Source: Roseburia sp. CAG:10041_57
GTDB lineage: Bacteria; Bacillota; Clostridia; Lachnospirales; Lachnospiraceae
Length of the DNA: 34,251 nucleotides
NCBI GenBank assembly: GCA_001916965.1
Contig: MNTL01000073.1
Span: 1-34,251, forward strand
Direction: 5' to 3'
In this document: positions 25,936 to 33,777 of the stretch, one piece after another
How the letters are laid out: the number at the start of each line of letters is the position of its first letter
How positions within the stretch are numbered: the first letter of the stretch is position 1
Position numbers and translations under genes: made by a program
Notes under the pieces: model-generated
The model's input: only the letters and a program-made list of their open reading frames with translations
What the model was told of the DNA's origin: nothing
Databases searched by the model: none

Positions 25936-26369
25936 AACTGTTAGTAATTAATGGACCGAATCTCAATTTCCTTGGAATTCGTGAAAAAGGAATCTATGGT
26001 ACGCAGGATTATCAGTATCTGGTGAATCTGATTGAACAGAAAGCACAGGAGACAAGCTGCGAGATAGAAGTATGGCAGTCTAATCATGAGGGCGCTATTA
26101 TTGATAAGATTCAGGAAGCATATTTTAACGGAACAGAGGGAATCATCATCAATCCCGGTGCATATACACATTATTCCTATGCGATTCGTGATGCACTTGC
26201 CAGCATTACAGTACCAAAGGTAGAGATTCATATTTCTGATATTACCCAGAGAGAAGAGTTCCGTAAGACATCCGTAACAAAGCCTGCCTGTGACCATCAG
26301 ATCTATGGACAAGGACTGAATGGGTACTTAATGGCGATAGATTGGGTGATAAATAAAAAAAACAGTTGA
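25932..26369 (+). CDS. aroQ: 3-dehydroquinate dehydratase, type II
   Basis: Dodecameric type II dehydroquinase that makes 3-dehydroshikimate, the substrate of AroE. The 145-residue protein has NGPNLNFLGIREKGIYG with catalytic Arg17 and Tyr22, NPGAYTHYSYAIRDA (74-88), the catalytic His100 in VEIHISDI, and the C-terminal GLNGYLMAIDW. Its stop codon overlaps the -35 box of the efp promoter. Confidence 0.95.
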   Translation: MKLLVINGPNLNFLGIREKGIYGTQDYQYLVNLIEQKAQETSCEIEVWQSNHEGAIIDKIQEAYFNGTEGIIINPGAYTHYSYAIRDALASITVPKVEIHISDITQREEFRKTSVTKPACDHQIYGQGLNGYLMAIDWVINKKNS

Positions 26370-26394
26370 AATGTGACCGGTTTTGTTATAGAAT
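26366..26394 (+). promoter_or_regulatory. Predicted sigma-A promoter of efp
   Basis: TTGAAA (26366-26371) and TAGAAT (26389-26394), 17-base spacing. The -35 box overlaps the aroQ stop codon. Confidence 0.6.
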
Positions 26395-26444
26395 GGTCAA
26401 TGGATTCTAAACGTGAAACGTGAAAATTTAGGAGGAAACAGTTT

Positions 26445-27002
26445 ATGATATCAGCAGGAGATTTCAGAAATGGTATTACAATCGAGTACGAGAATAGTAT
26501 CTATCAGATTATTGAATTCCAGCATGTAAAACCTGGTAAGGGTGCAGCATTTGTTAGAACCAAGTTAAAGAACATCATCAGTGGTGGTGTAGTTGAGAAG
26601 ACTTTCAGACCTACAGAGAAATGTCCTCAGGCACGTATTGATAGAAAAGATATGCAGTATCTGTATGAAGATGGTGATTTATACTACTTCATGGATACAG
26701 AGTCTTACGATCAGGTTGGTCTGAATGCAGACAAGGTTGGCGATTCCTTAAAGTTCGTTAAGGAGAACGAGATGGTTAAGGTATGTTCTCACAACGGTAA
26801 TGTATTCGCAATCGAGCCTCCACTGTTCGTAGAACTGACTATTACAGATACAGAGCCTGGATTTAAGGGCGATACAGCTACAGGTGCTTCCAAGCCTGCT
26901 ACTGTTGAGACAGGTGCTACTGTCAGCGTTCCTTTATTCGTAAATACAGGAGACGTAATCAAGATCGATACCAGAACAGGTGAATATCTGTCCAGAGTAT
27001 AA
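26445..27002 (+). CDS. efp: Translation elongation factor P
   Basis: Relieves ribosome stalling at polyproline stretches. The 185-residue protein has the three beta-barrel domains of EF-P. The tip loop reads KPGKGAAF with Lys32, the residue modified in Bacillus (5-aminopentanol) or lysylated in enterics. No modification enzyme is in the window. The C-terminal signature ends VIKIDTRTGEYLSR. TAGGAGG precedes the ATG. Codon choice (GTT, GCT, GGT) is closer to ppdK than to the upstream genes, in line with high expression. Confidence 0.97.
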   Translation: MISAGDFRNGITIEYENSIYQIIEFQHVKPGKGAAFVRTKLKNIISGGVVEKTFRPTEKCPQARIDRKDMQYLYEDGDLYYFMDTESYDQVGLNADKVGDSLKFVKENEMVKVCSHNGNVFAIEPPLFVELTITDTEPGFKGDTATGASKPATVETGATVSVPLFVNTGDVIKIDTRTGEYLSRV

Positions 27003-27018
27003 TTTAGAAGATTTAAAG

Positions 27019-27050
27019 AGAACTCAAGCATAGTCTTGGGTTCTTTTTTT
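27019..27050 (+). terminator. Rho-independent terminator after efp
   Basis: A 10-bp stem AGAACTCAAG / CTTGGGTTCT (27019-27028 with 27035-27044, one G-T pair), 6-base loop and a run of T to 27050. Confidence 0.9.
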
Positions 27051-27082
27051 ATTGTAAGAAAGTTTAGTACGAGTTTTTACAT

Positions 27083-27116
27083 TTGGCTTGCATTCAGCGA
27101 AATGGTATAGTATATT
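27083..27116 (+). promoter_or_regulatory. Predicted overlapping promoters before the DUF5688 gene
   Basis: TTGGCT (27083-27088) with TATAGT (27106-27111), and TTGCAT (27088-27093) with TATATT (27111-27116), both with 17-base spacing. A 10-base palindrome AATCCGGATT (27118-27127) lies at the predicted start and could be an operator. Confidence 0.45.
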
Positions 27117-27171
27117 GAATCCGGATTTATGAGAATGTTTGGTAAATAGAATATAGCAGGCGAGTCTTTTG

Positions 27172-27216
27172 AACCATGGAGAGTATTAGAAATTGCAGTA
27201 CGCTTCATGGTTTTTT
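27172..27216 (+). terminator. Terminator-like hairpin in the leader of the DUF5688 gene
   Basis: AACCATGGAG (27172-27181) pairs with CTTCATGGTT (27203-27212) over all ten positions with one G-T pair, extended by GTA/TAC, and is followed by TTTT. It lies between the predicted promoter and the coding start, so it is either an attenuator or the end of a small RNA of about 100 bases. Confidence 0.6.
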
Positions 27217-27262
27217 GTACGAAAATTTTGAAAAAAGATGAAATAAGGAGATATTATATTTT

Positions 27263-28168
27263 ATGGAATTTACCAATTTTACAACATTAGTACAGAGAGA
27301 AGTTGAGAAGAGAGCAGGCGAGAATTACCGTGTGAAGCTGAATGATGTTATGAAAAACAACGGCGTAGTGTTGAGGGGAATCACATTAATGCAGGATGAC
27401 AGTAATATTTCACCGACAATTTATCTGAATCCATATTATGATGCATATGAAAATGGAGATACTACCCTTGGAACTGTTATTGATGAAGTGATTGACACAT
27501 ATGAGAGAAATAAGATTAATCGCAGCATTGATATGAAATTTTTCCTGAATTATGAGACTGTGAGATCCAGAATTATTTTTAAACTGATCAATACAGAGAA
27601 GAACCGGGAGTTATTAAGGGATGTTCCATATATTCCCTTCCATGACCTGTCTATTGTGTTCCAGTGTCTTGTTTCAGAAGAAAGATTTGGTAATGCATCC
27701 ATTCTGATACACAATGTGCATCTTCAGCTGTGGAAGGTCAATGCCCGTGAATTATATGAGTGCGCGTTGGAGAATACGCCATTATTACAGGGATATGAGC
27801 TGGCGGATATGAATACCGTTCTGGAAGAAATGAAAGCATTAGGTGGGATAGATGATGAGGAAATAGAGGATATGCAGCAGGAAGTACCCATGTATGTATT
27901 GAGTAACAAATCAAGGATAAATGGTGCATCCTGTATTCTGTATAAAGATATTTTAAAAGATTTTGCGATGGTAGTAGACAAGGATCTGTATGTGCTTCCC
28001 TCATCCATCCATGAAGTGATCCTTCTGCCTTCCGATGGTACACAGGAGAGCGAACAATTAAAAGAAATGGTAAGGGAGATTAATCAGTCTCAGGTAGAAA
28101 AAGAGGAAGTACTTTCAGATTCAGTATATTATTACAGAAGATCAGATGATTCCTTTTTCTGTTTATAA
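27263..28168 (+). CDS. DUF5688 family protein
   Basis: A 301-residue predicted soluble protein that I recognise as DUF5688, a family common in Lachnospiraceae with no known function. Supporting features are KNNGVVLRGITLMQDDSNISPTIYL split over about 32-60, the conserved PYIPFHDLSIVF, and an acidic segment near 195-210 (DDEEIEDMQQE). No signal peptide, membrane segment or catalytic motif is seen. AAGGAG lies upstream of ATG 27263 with a longer than usual gap of 12 bases. It is preceded by a promoter, a leader of about 145 bases and a terminator-like hairpin, which suggests conditional expression. The product's last residues are aromatic (FFCL). Confidence 0.75.
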   Translation: MEFTNFTTLVQREVEKRAGENYRVKLNDVMKNNGVVLRGITLMQDDSNISPTIYLNPYYDAYENGDTTLGTVIDEVIDTYERNKINRSIDMKFFLNYETVRSRIIFKLINTEKNRELLRDVPYIPFHDLSIVFQCLVSEERFGNASILIHNVHLQLWKVNARELYECALENTPLLQGYELADMNTVLEEMKALGGIDDEEIEDMQQEVPMYVLSNKSRINGASCILYKDILKDFAMVVDKDLYVLPSSIHEVILLPSDGTQESEQLKEMVREINQSQVEKEEVLSDSVYYYRRSDDSFFCL

Positions 28169-28418
28169 GATAGGTAAAAAGGACAGATTATGTTACCTGT
28201 TTTGATGCTGAAAATGATGAAAAAGGCAATATATGTGAAAAGTCTTACATATAATAAAATAGCAAGAAACGGCACAAATTGAACAGACATCATATGAAAG
28301 AGCTTACACTAAAATGTTACAATAATGCCTATAATTAGATAATCTTCATGTAAGAATATGAAAGAATGAAAACATAAAACAAAGCTGCAAATTTTTTCAA
28401 TTTTTATTTGATAAATTA

Positions 28419-28447
28419 TTGACAATTAACCATATTATGTTTATCAT
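28419..28447 (+). promoter_or_regulatory. Predicted sigma-A promoter of ppdK
   Basis: Consensus TTGACA (28419-28424), 17-base A/T-rich spacer and TATCAT (28442-28447). Transcription would start near 28454, leaving a leader of about 125 bases. Confidence 0.65.
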
Positions 28448-28465
28448 TGAGTCATGTCAACGTAG

Positions 28466-28521
28466 CAGTGTCAGTCAAAATGTACGCAATCGTGTATTTT
28501 GACAAGACCGATACAGACACC
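28466..28521 (+). promoter_or_regulatory. Structured 5' leader of ppdK
   Basis: A 13-bp stem (28474-28486 with 28491-28503, including G-T pairs) closes a CAAT loop. An outer stem GTGTC (28468-28472) with GACAC (28516-28520) can enclose it with a 3' bulge. There is no T-run, so it is not a terminator. It may stabilise or regulate the mRNA. Confidence 0.45.
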
Positions 28522-28578
28522 AAAGAAGGGTTACTAATAAAAGGGTAAACCAAATCAGGTAAAGGAGATCGTGAGTAA

Positions 28579-31218
28579 ATGAAGAAGTGGGTTTATATGT
28601 TTAGCGAAGGCGACATGACAATGAGAAACCTTCTCGGTGGTAAGGGTGCTAACCTCGCTGAGATGTCAAGCATCGGCCTTCCTGTTCCACAGGGATTTAC
28701 AATTACAACAGAGGCTTGTACTCAGTACTATGAGGATGGCCGCAAGATTAACGACGAGATCATGGCACAGGCTATGGACGGCGTTAAGAAGATGGAAGAG
28801 ATTAATGGCAAGAAGTTCGGAGATTTGAAGAATCCTCTTCTTGTATCTGTTCGTTCAGGTGCGAGAGCTTCCATGCCAGGTATGATGGATACAATCTTAA
28901 ACTTAGGTCTGAATGATGAAGTAGTTGAAGCAATGATCGCTGGCAACCCAGATCCTAAATTTAAGCGTTTCGTATATGACTCTTACAGACGTTTCATTCA
29001 GATGTTCTCAGACGTTGTAATGGAAGTTGGTAAGAAGTATTTTGAACAGCTTATTGATAAGATGAAGGAAGAGAAGGGTGTTAAGTACGATGTTGAATTG
29101 ACAGCAGATGACTTAAAGACACTGGCTGAACAGTTCAAGGCAGAATACAAGAACCAGTTAGGTGAAGATTTCCCTTCAGATCCTGTTACACAGTTAAAGT
29201 TAGCTATCGAAGCAGTATTCCGTTCATGGGATAATCCTCGTGCTAACGTATATCGTCGTGATAACGATATCCCTTATTCATGGGGTACAGCAGTAAACGT
29301 AATGCCTATGGTATTCGGTAACTTAAATGATGAATCCGGTACAGGTGTTGCATTTACACGTGATCCTGCAACAGGCGAGAAGAAGCTCATGGGTGAGTTC
29401 TTAAAGAACGCACAGGGCGAGGACGTTGTTGCCGGTGTTCGTACACCTATGCCTATCGCTCAGATGGAGCAGGAGTTCCCTGAAGCATATACAGAGTTCG
29501 TTAAGGTTTGCGAGCTCCTTGAGAACCACTATCATGATATGCAGGATATGGAGTTCACTGTTGAGAACAAGAAGCTCTATATGTTACAGTGCCGTAACGG
29601 TAAGAGAACAGCTCAGGCTGCATTGAAGATTGCTTGCGATTTAGTTGACGAGGGACACAAGACAGAGGCTGAAGCAGTAGCTATGATTGATCCTCGTAAC
29701 CTTGATACATTATTACATCCTCAGTTCGATGCTAAGGCATTAAAGGCTGCTACACCTCTTGGCAAGGGACTTGGTGCTTCACCTGGTGCTGCTTGTGGTA
29801 AGGTTGTATTTACAGCTGATGACGCTGAAGAGTGGGCTGCAAGAGGAGAAAAGGTAGTACTTGTTCGTCTGGAGACATCTCCTGAAGACATTACAGGTAT
29901 GAAAGCTGCTCAGGGTATCCTGACAGTTCGTGGTGGTATGACATCTCACGCTGCAGTAGTTGCTCGTGGTATGGGTACTTGCTGTGTATCCGGTTGTGGC
30001 GACATCGTTATGGATGAAGAGAACAAGAAGTTCACATTAGCTGGACAGACATTTACAGAAGGTTCTGAAATTTCCATTGATGGTACAACAGGTAACATCT
30101 ATGCAGGCATCATCCCTACAGTAGATGCTTCTATCGCTGGTGAGTTCGGTCGTGTTATGGCTTGGGCTGACAAGTATAGAAAGTTAAAGGTTAGAACAAA
30201 TGCAGATACTCCGGCAGATGCTAAGAAGGCTCGTGAACTTGGTGCAGAAGGTATCGGTCTTTGCCGTACAGAGCATATGTTCTTTGATCCTGAAAGAATC
30301 GCTGCTTTCCGTGAAATGATCTGCTCTGATACAGTAGAAGAAAGAGAAGAAGCTCTTGAGAAGATTCTGCCTTATCAGCAGGGAGATTTCAAGGCTCTGT
30401 ATGAAGCACTTGAAGGCAACCCGGTTACTATCAGATTCCTGGATCCACCTCTTCATGAGTTCGTTCCTACAGAGGAAGCTGATATCGAGAAGCTTGCAAA
30501 GGCTAAGAATAAGTCTGTAGAAGAAGTAAAGGCTATCTGTGCATCACTTCATGAGTTCAACCCTATGATGGGTCATAGAGGATGCCGTCTTGCAGTTACT
30601 TATCCTGAAATCGCTAAGATGCAGACAAAGGCTGTTATCCGTGCAGCTATCGAAGTTCAGAAGGCACATGCTGACTGGACAGTTAAGCCTGAAATTATGA
30701 TTCCTCTTATCTGCGAAGTTAAGGAATTAAAATATGTTAAGAAAGTAGTTGTTGAAACAGCCGATGCTGAAATCGCAGCTGCAGGCGTTAAGTTAGAGTA
30801 TGAAGTAGGTACTATGATCGAGATTCCTAGAGCTGCTCTTACAGCCGATGAAATCGCTAAGGAAGCTGACTTCTTCTGCTTCGGTACTAACGATTTAACT
30901 CAGATGACATTTGGCTTCTCTCGTGATGATGCTGGTAAGTTCTTAAATGCTTACTATGATACAAAGATCTTCGAGAACGATCCATTTGCTAAGTTAGACC
31001 AGACAGGTGTTGGTAAGTTAATGGAGATGGCTATCAAGTTAGGTAAGCCAGTTAATCCAAACCTTCACATCGGTATTTGTGGTGAGCACGGTGGAGATCC
31101 TTCATCCGTAGAATTCTGCCACAAGATCGGTCTTGACTATGTATCCTGCTCACCTTTCCGTGTTCCTATCGCAAGATTGGCAGCAGCACAGGCAGCTATT
31201 GCCGAAAAGAGGAATTAG
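28579..31218 (+). CDS. ppdK: Pyruvate, phosphate dikinase
   Basis: Interconverts pyruvate + ATP + Pi and PEP + AMP + PPi. In anaerobes it often runs in the glycolytic direction with pyrophosphate. The 879-residue protein has the N-terminal ATP-grasp domain (GGKGANLAEM near 15-24), the phospho-histidine domain GGMTSHAAVVARG with catalytic His457, and the C-terminal PEP/pyruvate barrel ending in GICGEHGGDPSSVEFC with catalytic Cys834. Length matches clostridial PPDK. AAAGGAG lies upstream of the ATG. Codon use is strongly shifted to GGT, GCT, CGT and CTT, unlike the GCA/GGA/AGA-rich upstream operons, a sign of very high expression. Confidence 0.97.
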   Translation: MKKWVYMFSEGDMTMRNLLGGKGANLAEMSSIGLPVPQGFTITTEACTQYYEDGRKINDEIMAQAMDGVKKMEEINGKKFGDLKNPLLVSVRSGARASMPGMMDTILNLGLNDEVVEAMIAGNPDPKFKRFVYDSYRRFIQMFSDVVMEVGKKYFEQLIDKMKEEKGVKYDVELTADDLKTLAEQFKAEYKNQLGEDFPSDPVTQLKLAIEAVFRSWDNPRANVYRRDNDIPYSWGTAVNVMPMVFGNLNDESGTGVAFTRDPATGEKKLMGEFLKNAQGEDVVAGVRTPMPIAQMEQEFPEAYTEFVKVCELLENHYHDMQDMEFTVENKKLYMLQCRNGKRTAQAALKIACDLVDEGHKTEAEAVAMIDPRNLDTLLHPQFDAKALKAATPLGKGLGASPGAACGKVVFTADDAEEWAARGEKVVLVRLETSPEDITGMKAAQGILTVRGGMTSHAAVVARGMGTCCVSGCGDIVMDEENKKFTLAGQTFTEGSEISIDGTTGNIYAGIIPTVDASIAGEFGRVMAWADKYRKLKVRTNADTPADAKKARELGAEGIGLCRTEHMFFDPERIAAFREMICSDTVEEREEALEKILPYQQGDFKALYEALEGNPVTIRFLDPPLHEFVPTEEADIEKLAKAKNKSVEEVKAICASLHEFNPMMGHRGCRLAVTYPEIAKMQTKAVIRAAIEVQKAHADWTVKPEIMIPLICEVKELKYVKKVVVETADAEIAAAGVKLEYEVGTMIEIPRAALTADEIAKEADFFCFGTNDLTQMTFGFSRDDAGKFLNAYYDTKIFENDPFAKLDQTGVGKLMEMAIKLGKPVNPNLHIGICGEHGGDPSSVEFCHKIGLDYVSCSPFRVPIARLAAAQAAIAEKRN

Positions 31219-31219
31219 G

Positions 31220-31345
31220 CAACAATATGTTTATTTCTGCACGCTAACGGTGACGAGAGATGATGTAAAGGCATATATGGCTGAACATCCGGAGTATTCC
31301 AAAGCTAACAGATTTAAGGATATTAAAGTAAAAGTCTATATATAA
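31220..31345 (+). pseudogene. C-terminal remnant of an unidentified small protein
   Basis: Directly after the ppdK stop there is an open frame of 41 codons that reads like real protein (YVYFCTLTVTRDDVKAY, then EHPEYSKANRFKDIKVKVYI) but has no start codon with a ribosome binding site. GTG 31250 and ATG 31277 are in frame but unsupported. I do not recognise the family. The simplest reading is the 3' end of a gene whose 5' part was lost where the mobile region joined the chromosome. Confidence 0.4.
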
Positions 31346-31351
31346 GTTCTG

Positions 31352-31379
31352 CAAGGGAAAGCATTATTGCTTTCCCTTG
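31352..31379 (+). terminator. Hairpin 1 downstream of ppdK
   Basis: Perfect 12-bp stem CAAGGGAAAGCA / TGCTTTCCCTTG with a TTAT loop, followed by TTTGATG. It is probably the ppdK terminator despite a short T-run. Confidence 0.7.
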
Positions 31380-31389
31380 TTTGATGTTT

Positions 31390-31428
31390 GGGAATAAATC
31401 CTGATATTGGGATTTGTTCCCTTTTTTT
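31390..31428 (+). terminator. Hairpin 2 immediately before DUF6075 gene (terminator or attenuator)
   Basis: GGGAATAAATCC (31390-31401) pairs with GGATTTGTTCCC (31410-31421), one G-T pair, followed by seven T. Only 25 bases separate the T-run from the next start codon, too little for a promoter, so the following gene must be transcribed through this structure. Confidence 0.8.
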
Positions 31429-31453
31429 ATTCTTATTTCAAAGGAGATTCATT

Positions 31454-31894
31454 ATGAACAACACAGCGTTAAGTGCAGAAAAAACTAAGAAACAGAAAAT
31501 TATTTTTATCAGCGAAGCACATGAGAAATTCTACTATGAAAAATTAAAAGAAGTGCGTTATGTGGATGTATATCACAAAGCACTTTGCTATTGTCTTGGC
31601 ATCAGCGATTTTAAGACTGGCTGTGTAAAACCAGAGTGCCTGCACGATGGCTGGCAGACCAGCGGAAGCGAAAAGGTTGTCAGAATGGCGTTCAACTTGT
31701 ATTGCAATGGTACACCGAGTGTAGATGATGAGCAGGACACAGAGGAGCAGATTGATGAGTGTAGGAGATATTCGGTAGAGGATTTGTTTTGTTGTTGCTA
31801 TGCACCGTTTTTCTGGCAGGCAATACAGATCAGGTATCCAGAATATGCAAATTATAATCATGCTCTGTATGCAATGTTTGGAGGAAATGATTGA
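31454..31894 (+). CDS. DUF6075 family protein
   Basis: A 146-residue soluble protein that I recognise as DUF6075, a family of unknown function carried on integrative elements of Lachnospiraceae. Conserved-looking parts are FISEAHEKFYYEKL, YHKALCYCLGI, CLHDGWQTSGS, RMAFNLYCNGTPS, and RRYSVEDLFCCCYAPFFWQAI. Several cysteines are present, but no clear zinc motif. The start is ATG 31454 with AAAGGAG eight bases upstream. An earlier in-frame codon at 31388 lies inside the terminator hairpin and is rejected. The stop overlaps the start of the next gene by one base. Confidence 0.75.
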   Translation: MNNTALSAEKTKKQKIIFISEAHEKFYYEKLKEVRYVDVYHKALCYCLGISDFKTGCVKPECLHDGWQTSGSEKVVRMAFNLYCNGTPSVDDEQDTEEQIDECRRYSVEDLFCCCYAPFFWQAIQIRYPEYANYNHALYAMFGGND

Positions 31895-32070
31895 TGTTAA
31901 AAGTCAGATTGATGGGAACAAAGAATGATATTACATGGTTTAAGAAAATCATGCAGAGACACCCAAAGATAGAGGTTCTGGAGCTGTCAGACCTCTATCC
32001 CAATAAAGGAACAGATAAATATTACAGATCTTATGCGGAAGTAAAAAAGAGAAATATAAAAGAAAAATAG
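31894..32070 (+). CDS. DUF3970 family small protein
   Basis: A 58-residue protein beginning MLKVRLMGTKNDITWFKK and containing SDLYPNKGTDKYYRSYAEV. I recognise it as DUF3970, a short family found near partition genes on integrative elements; function is unknown. It is basic at the C-terminus. The ATG shares its A with the TGA of the DUF6075 gene and GGAGG lies just upstream (31880-31884), so the two are coupled. parA follows after 22 bases. Confidence 0.75.
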   Translation: MLKVRLMGTKNDITWFKKIMQRHPKIEVLELSDLYPNKGTDKYYRSYAEVKKRNIKEK

Positions 32071-32092
32071 TAGAATTTGGAGGAATTTCATC

Positions 32093-32875
32093 ATGTGTAG
32101 AGTTATAGTAATCGGAAACCAGAAAGGCGGAGTCGGAAAGACTACCACAACAAGTAATTTAGGAATAGGACTGGCAAAACAGGGGAAACGAGTGCTTCTT
32201 ATTGATGCAGATGCGCAGGGCAGTCTAACAGCAAGTTTAGGTTTTTCAGAGCCGGATAAGCTGGACGTAACACTCGCTACAATCATGGCAAATATTATCA
32301 ATGAAGTAGATATGGAACCGGAATATGGCATATTAAAGCATGACGAGGGCGTAGACCTTATGCCGGGCAATATAGAACTTTCCGGACTGGAGGTATCACT
32401 GGTAAATGTAATGAGCAGAGAGCTTGTGCTTCGTACCTACATAGAACAGCAAAAAGAAAGATATGATTACATTCTGATTGATTGTATGCCTTCGCTTGGA
32501 ATGATTACCATAAATGCCTTTGCAAGTGCTGACAGTATCCTTATTCCTGTGCAGGCTGCATATCTTCCGGTAAAAGGTCTGGAACAGCTTATTAAGACCA
32601 TAGGAAAAGTAAAAAGGCAGATCAATCCTAAACTGGAGATTGAGGGAATTCTTCTTACCATGGTGGATAATAGAACCAATTATGCAAAAGACATCAGTTT
32701 TTTGGTAATAGAAAATTATGGTAGTAAGGTCAGAATATTTGAAAACAGTATTCCAATGTCGGTAAGAGCTGCGGAAATTTCTGCGGAGGGTGTCAGTATT
32801 TATGAGCATGATCCGAATGGAAAAGTGGCAAGTGCGTATCAGTCATTGACAGAGGAGGTGCTTGCAGATGAGTAA
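32093..32875 (+). CDS. parA: ParA family partition ATPase
   Basis: A 260-residue deviant Walker ATPase that segregates or stabilises DNA with ParB. It has KGGVGKTT (11-18) with the signature lysine, LLIDADAQGS (Walker A', about 36-45) and YDYILIDCMPSLG (Walker B). There is no N-terminal helix-turn-helix, so it is the Soj-like short type. GGAGG lies 9 bases upstream of the ATG. It overlaps parB by 8 bases. On an integrative element it may maintain the excised circular form. Confidence 0.93.
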   Translation: MCRVIVIGNQKGGVGKTTTTSNLGIGLAKQGKRVLLIDADAQGSLTASLGFSEPDKLDVTLATIMANIINEVDMEPEYGILKHDEGVDLMPGNIELSGLEVSLVNVMSRELVLRTYIEQQKERYDYILIDCMPSLGMITINAFASADSILIPVQAAYLPVKGLEQLIKTIGKVKRQINPKLEIEGILLTMVDNRTNYAKDISFLVIENYGSKVRIFENSIPMSVRAAEISAEGVSIYEHDPNGKVASAYQSLTEEVLADE

Positions 32876-33755
32876 GATAGGAAGTGCTACGAAGGTAAAA
32901 CTTAACAGCTTTGACGATTTATTTGGCACAGAACAGCCACAGGCAGGAACAGAGCAGGTACAGGAAATTGCGTTATCAGAACTGCATGAGTTTAAAGGAC
33001 ACCCATTTAAGGTACTGGATGATGAAAAGATGCAGGAGACTGTGGAGAGTGTCAGAGAGCAAGGTGTGTTGATACTGGGCATTGCCAGACTGAGAGCAGA
33101 GGGCGGTTACGAAATTATAGCAGGACACCGCAGGAGACATGCTTGTGAGCTTGTAGGGCTTGAAACAATGCCGATGTTTATTCGTAATTATACGGATGAT
33201 GAAGCTACGATTATCATGGTGGACAGCAATATACAAAGAGAAGATATTCTTCCTAGCGAAAAAGCAAGAGCTTACGCAATGAAATATGAAGCAATGAAAC
33301 ATCAAGGAAAGAAAGGTGCGGGAAACAGTCTAAACGAAGTGGGTGAAGCCGCAGGAGAAAGTGGCAAGACTGTTCAGAGGTATATCTATCTTTCAAGATT
33401 ATCTGACGAACTGTTAGAATTTGTAGATAAAAGAAAAATAGGTCTGGTACAGGGCGTTGATCTTTCTTTTTTGAATGAGCAGGAACAGGAATGGGTACAG
33501 ACATTTATTGAGGAAACAGGAGTATCTGTATCAACATCACAATCATCTAAGCTGAAGGAATATGGAAAAAATAATGAGTTGACTTTGCCGATGGTAAGAC
33601 TGATTCTGACGGAGTCGAGACAAAAAGAGCGGAAAGTTATAATCAAGGCAGATAAGATCAGCAGATATTTTCCGGAGGAGTATTCCAGTGAGGAGATTGA
33701 AAAAGTCATATATCAGCTTTTAGAGGAGTGGAATTCTTCAGAGAGCAGAAAATAA
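32868..33755 (+). CDS. parB: ParB/RepB/Spo0J family partition protein
   Basis: A 295-residue protein with an N-terminal ParB nuclease-like/CTP-binding domain including GGYEIIAGHRRRHACELVG and TIIMVDSNIQREDILPSEKA. A helix-turn-helix region (GESGKTVQRYIYLSRL) and a C-terminal domain with a hydrophobic end follow. The start is ATG 32868 with GAGGAGG upstream. A TTG at 32862 is in frame but too close to that site. A matching parS site was not found by eye. Confidence 0.9.
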   Translation: MSKIGSATKVKLNSFDDLFGTEQPQAGTEQVQEIALSELHEFKGHPFKVLDDEKMQETVESVREQGVLILGIARLRAEGGYEIIAGHRRRHACELVGLETMPMFIRNYTDDEATIIMVDSNIQREDILPSEKARAYAMKYEAMKHQGKKGAGNSLNEVGEAAGESGKTVQRYIYLSRLSDELLEFVDKRKIGLVQGVDLSFLNEQEQEWVQTFIEETGVSVSTSQSSKLKEYGKNNELTLPMVRLILTESRQKERKVIIKADKISRYFPEEYSSEEIEKVIYQLLEEWNSSESRK

Positions 33756-33777
33756 GCAGCAAAGGAGGCATGAGGAA

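Larger units (their letters stand above)
28169..28578. other. 410-base intergenic region before ppdK
   Basis: The first 240 bases are A/T-rich with no convincing gene. A weak GGTAA/TTACC hairpin near 28173-28197 could terminate the DUF5688 transcript. The right half carries the ppdK promoter (28419-28447) and a structured leader (28466-28521), each listed separately. A 30-codon reading frame at 28190-28282 is not called. Confidence 0.6.

Noticed and set aside
28190..28282. 30-codon open frame in the gap before ppdK
   Set aside because: It has a weak AAGGA upstream but no recognisable product and low-complexity Met/Lys content, so chance is more likely.
32862..32867. TTG start for parB two codons upstream
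   Set aside because: GAGGAGG is too close to it and ideally spaced for ATG 32868.
235..33709. Many minus-strand open frames of 60-240 codons
   Set aside because: All lie opposite well-identified genes, lack ribosome sites or family motifs, and are Cys/His/Leu-rich as expected for antisense frames.
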